This document shows positions 62,018 through 64,000 of a stretch of DNA of 64,000 bases, in pieces. The DNA lies in the NCBI RefSeq assembly GCF_000302595.1, contig NZ_JH947125.1, forward strand, positions 704,299-768,298, given 5' to 3'. Source of the stretch: Pedobacter arcticus A12. Lineage in GTDB: Bacteria > Bacteroidota > Bacteroidia > Sphingobacteriales > Sphingobacteriaceae. Within the stretch, counting starts at the first letter, position 1, and each line of letters begins with the position of its first letter. Below the pieces are notes generated by a model, which was given only the letters and a program-made list of their open reading frames with translations, had not been told where the DNA came from and did not search any database. The position numbers were made by a program, and so were the translations under genes.

Positions 62018-62491
62018 TTACTGCACCATTTTATTAGCACAATATGAACTTGCAAAAGCTTCTGGTTTAGCTTTAAACACAAATCCCATCCCTAAAATAT
62101 AACCCATCGCTTCATGCAGTGCTACGTTCGACTTAAAACTCGGACTCGTATTAATATCTGCATGTACTTCTAAATCTACATGGTATAAATCCAATAACGG
62201 GCAAATAGCATAAGCGCATTCAATAGATTTTTGTACTTCAGAAAGCATACGTTCCTTAATTGTCATCTTTTGCGAAGTTCTTTCTTGGTTGATGTACATA
62301 AATCCGCCACGGTGCTCTCTTAAAAATACAATTACGGTTGCAAAATCAGTTACGGAGCCTTTTACCTGCGAGTCGGTACCAATACAAACCTTTAGTCGGT
62401 TACCTTGCAGGTACTCCCGCTCAATCGTACTTTCAACTTCTTTTAAAATAGGGTTATGGAGGATTTCCCCGCTAAATTTTTTCCAAGACAT
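62018..62491 (-). CDS. YkuK-like ribonuclease-H-fold protein (DUF458)
   Basis: 157 residues with KVCIGTDSQVKGSVTDFATV (RNase H-like strand with acidic residue), EVQKSIECAYAI, LYHVDLEVHADINTS and HEAMGYILGMGFVFKAKPEA. This is the DUF458/YkuK pattern. The fold suggests a nuclease or nucleic-acid binding role, but no biochemical function is known to me. It is divergent from gpsA with about 235 bp between starts. Confidence 0.83.
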   Translation of the reverse strand: MSWKKFSGEILHNPILKEVESTIEREYLQGNRLKVCIGTDSQVKGSVTDFATVIVFLREHRGGFMYINQERTSQKMTIKERMLSEVQKSIECAYAICPLLDLYHVDLEVHADINTSPSFKSNVALHEAMGYILGMGFVFKAKPEAFASSYCANKMVQ

Positions 62492-62728
62492 AATGGTAGA
62501 TTTATCTGACCCATTGTTGAGACTTATAAAAATAACTGATTTTTATTTTAAAATTTGTTAGATCATAGTAATTTAATTCTTAACATCTTTCTTGTTATCA
62601 ACTATTTACGGATATTTAAACTAAAATTCAACCATTGTAGTGGATAACAAGCTAGTCAATTGTCGGAAAGATTTATTTAATTTGTGACTATTAGCGTTTT
62701 TGAGCTGGTTTTTATTTTTGATGTAGGA

Positions 62729-63739
62729 ATGACTGATAAGAAAGAAAATAAGATTGCAATAATTGGGGGAGGAAGTTGGGCGACTGCCATTGTAAAAATG
62801 CTTTCTGATAATATTGAACAGAAAGAGATTTTTTGGTGGCTTCGCGATGAGGATGCAGTAGCTCATATTTCAAAATACAAGCACAACCCTACTTATCTTT
62901 CATCAGTTGAACTTAAAGTAGATGCAAAAAATGTATCTACAGATATTAAGCACATCATCTCTTCTGTTGATACTGTGGTGTTGGCAGTTCCTGCGGCTTT
63001 TTTAAAGTCGGCTTTGGCAGGATTAAGCGTGGCAGATTTTAAAGACAAAAAAATTGTTTCTGCCATAAAAGGAATTGTGCCAGATAGCAATCAGATTATT
63101 GGAGATTTTATCCATCAAGAATACCATATTCCTTTAAAAGACGTAGCGGTAATCAGCGGACCCTGCCATGCCGAAGAAGTTGCGCTCGAAAAACTGAGCT
63201 ACTTAACCATTGCTAGTCAGGATGTGGATTTGGCAACTTATTTTGCTGCTTTAATAAACACGCGTTATATCAAAACCAATGTCTCTAATGATATTTATGG
63301 TACAGAATATAGCGCTGTTTTAAAAAATATATACGCTGTGGCTAGTGGTATTTGCCATGGTGTAGGCTTTGGCGATAATTTTCAGGCTGTTTTGGTTTCA
63401 AACGCAGTGCAAGAAATGAGCCGTTTTGTAGATGCCGTACATCCGATAGATCGGGATATTAAAGAGTCGGCTTATTTAGGCGATCTTTTGGTTACTGCCT
63501 ATTCGCAGTTTAGTCGGAACAGAACTTTTGGCAACATGATAGGGAAGGGATATACGGTAAAATCAGCGCAGTTAGAGATGAACATGGTTGCTGAGGGTTA
63601 TTATGCGGTAAACTGTATCCATCAGATTAATAAGATATATAAGGTAAATATGCCGATTGCTAGGGCGGTTTACGCAGTGCTTTATGAAAGGCATGCGCCA
63701 CATACAGAGATGAAGCTTTTGGCAGAAGAAATTTCTTAA
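62729..63739 (+). CDS. gpsA: Glycerol-3-phosphate dehydrogenase [NAD(P)+]
   Basis: Start at ATG 62729 (MTDKKENKIAIIGGGSW) is preferred to an upstream GTG at 62684, because the Rossmann strand then begins near residue 8 as in the family. 336 residues. NAD(P) motif GGGSWATA, ISGPCHAEEVA, the substrate/catalytic region YGTEYSAVLKNIYAVASGI (catalytic Lys) and a C-terminal helical domain with SRNRTFGNMIGKGY. The enzyme reduces dihydroxyacetone phosphate to sn-glycerol 3-phosphate for phospholipids. Normal length, cytoplasmic. Confidence 0.95.
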   Translation: MTDKKENKIAIIGGGSWATAIVKMLSDNIEQKEIFWWLRDEDAVAHISKYKHNPTYLSSVELKVDAKNVSTDIKHIISSVDTVVLAVPAAFLKSALAGLSVADFKDKKIVSAIKGIVPDSNQIIGDFIHQEYHIPLKDVAVISGPCHAEEVALEKLSYLTIASQDVDLATYFAALINTRYIKTNVSNDIYGTEYSAVLKNIYAVASGICHGVGFGDNFQAVLVSNAVQEMSRFVDAVHPIDRDIKESAYLGDLLVTAYSQFSRNRTFGNMIGKGYTVKSAQLEMNMVAEGYYAVNCIHQINKIYKVNMPIARAVYAVLYERHAPHTEMKLLAEEIS

Positions 63740-63745
63740 GCTTTA

Positions 63746-63776
63746 TTTGGATTTAATCTAAATTGCCTTATTTTTG
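63746..63776 (+). promoter_or_regulatory. Promoter with leaderless geometry for the last gene
   Basis: TTTG at 63746-63749, 19 bp, then TATTTTTG at 63769-63776: a full Bacteroidetes consensus pair. The next ATG is at 63781, four bases after the -7 element, where transcription would be expected to begin. Confidence 0.6.
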
Positions 63777-63780
63777 CAAT

Positions 63781-64000
63781 ATGGATTGCACATCGTTTAT
63801 AGAAGTTTTTAGCAATAATTCTGGCGTTGTATACCAGTGCGATAATGAATTGTGCTTTTACGTAGAATTTGAAGGCAGAAGAGCGAAGTACAGCGTTAGA
63901 AACTTAAAGCAGTTAAAAGTTAAACTGAATAACTTCAAAATCGAAGAAATTTTTGCTGTTGATTCGCTAAACCCAAGCGGAACCGAGATTGTAACCATTT
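63781..64000 (+). CDS. Small conserved protein, 5' part only
   Basis: An open frame of 73 codons to the window end, starting MDCTSFIEVFSNNSGVVYQC and continuing with ELCFYVEFEGRRAKY and LKQLKVKLNNFKI. Cys residues near 3 and 20 are placed as in short Bacteroidetes proteins of unknown function. No other Met occurs in the visible part, so the ATG at 63781 is the best start. It is 41 bp from the gpsA stop but has its own promoter. Confidence 0.65.
   Translation, partial: MDCTSFIEVFSNNSGVVYQCDNELCFYVEFEGRRAKYSVRNLKQLKVKLNNFKIEEIFAVDSLNPSGTEIVTI

Overview
The window looks like the chromosome of a Bacteroidetes bacterium of the Sphingobacteriaceae type (Pedobacter-like). The evidence is SusC/SusD pairs, a hybrid two-component system, a type IX secretion C-terminal domain, AT-rich DNA, TAnnTTTG-type -7 promoter elements and many lipoproteins. 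This genus-level guess is inference from gene style, not from a marker gene.

About 1-35.4 kb is a large alginate utilisation locus. It holds secreted and surface proteins of unclear function (1-5 kb), a sialate-O-acetylesterase-like enzyme, a GntR/FadR regulator, a PL17 oligoalginate lyase, KdgF, an alpha/beta hydrolase, a beta-helix lipoprotein, an MFS transporter, an SDR (probable DEH reductase), a hybrid two-component sensor, SusC, SusD, a SusE/F-like glycan-binding lipoprotein, PL6, PL7, GH2, a PF05426 (PL5/PL38-like) lyase, a GH88-like unsaturated glucuronyl hydrolase and a second PL6. The inferred route is as follows. Surface PL6/PL7 cut alginate. SusCD imports oligomers. PL17 releases unsaturated monouronate. 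MFS carries it inward. KdgF linearises it to DEH and the SDR reduces it. The later kinase and aldolase are not in the window. A palindrome TTGGTNNACCAA occurs in closely spaced sets at four promoters (window-edge gene, 620 gene, gntR, susC) and overlaps their -7 elements, which points to one GntR regulon.

A clearly more GC-rich block (about 29.2-34.45 kb: GH2, PF05426 lyase, GH88 and the first third of the second PL6) appears to have been exchanged into the locus. Both junctions fall inside genes.

35.4-55.7 kb is ordinary chromosome: M20 peptidase, MATE, GNAT, DUF4442, GH31 and GlgB (glycogen), an esterase, a YhcC-like radical SAM protein, CorA, a DUF485/SSS symporter pair, M28 peptidase, a beta-propeller lipoprotein, YchF and tRNA-Arg(CCG).

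55.7-61.2 kb is a plastic region behind the tRNA. It holds a REP-associated tyrosine transposase with an array of its own REP hairpins and two decayed partial copies, an orphan 3' end of a group II intron, a DUF262/DUF1524 (GmrSD-like) protein, a small HTH-like gene followed by about 400 bp of degenerate 21-bp tandem repeats, and a 206-aa protein with an FN3-like end. 61.4-64 kb returns to normal genes: SRPBCC, YkuK-like, GpsA and a partial small gene.
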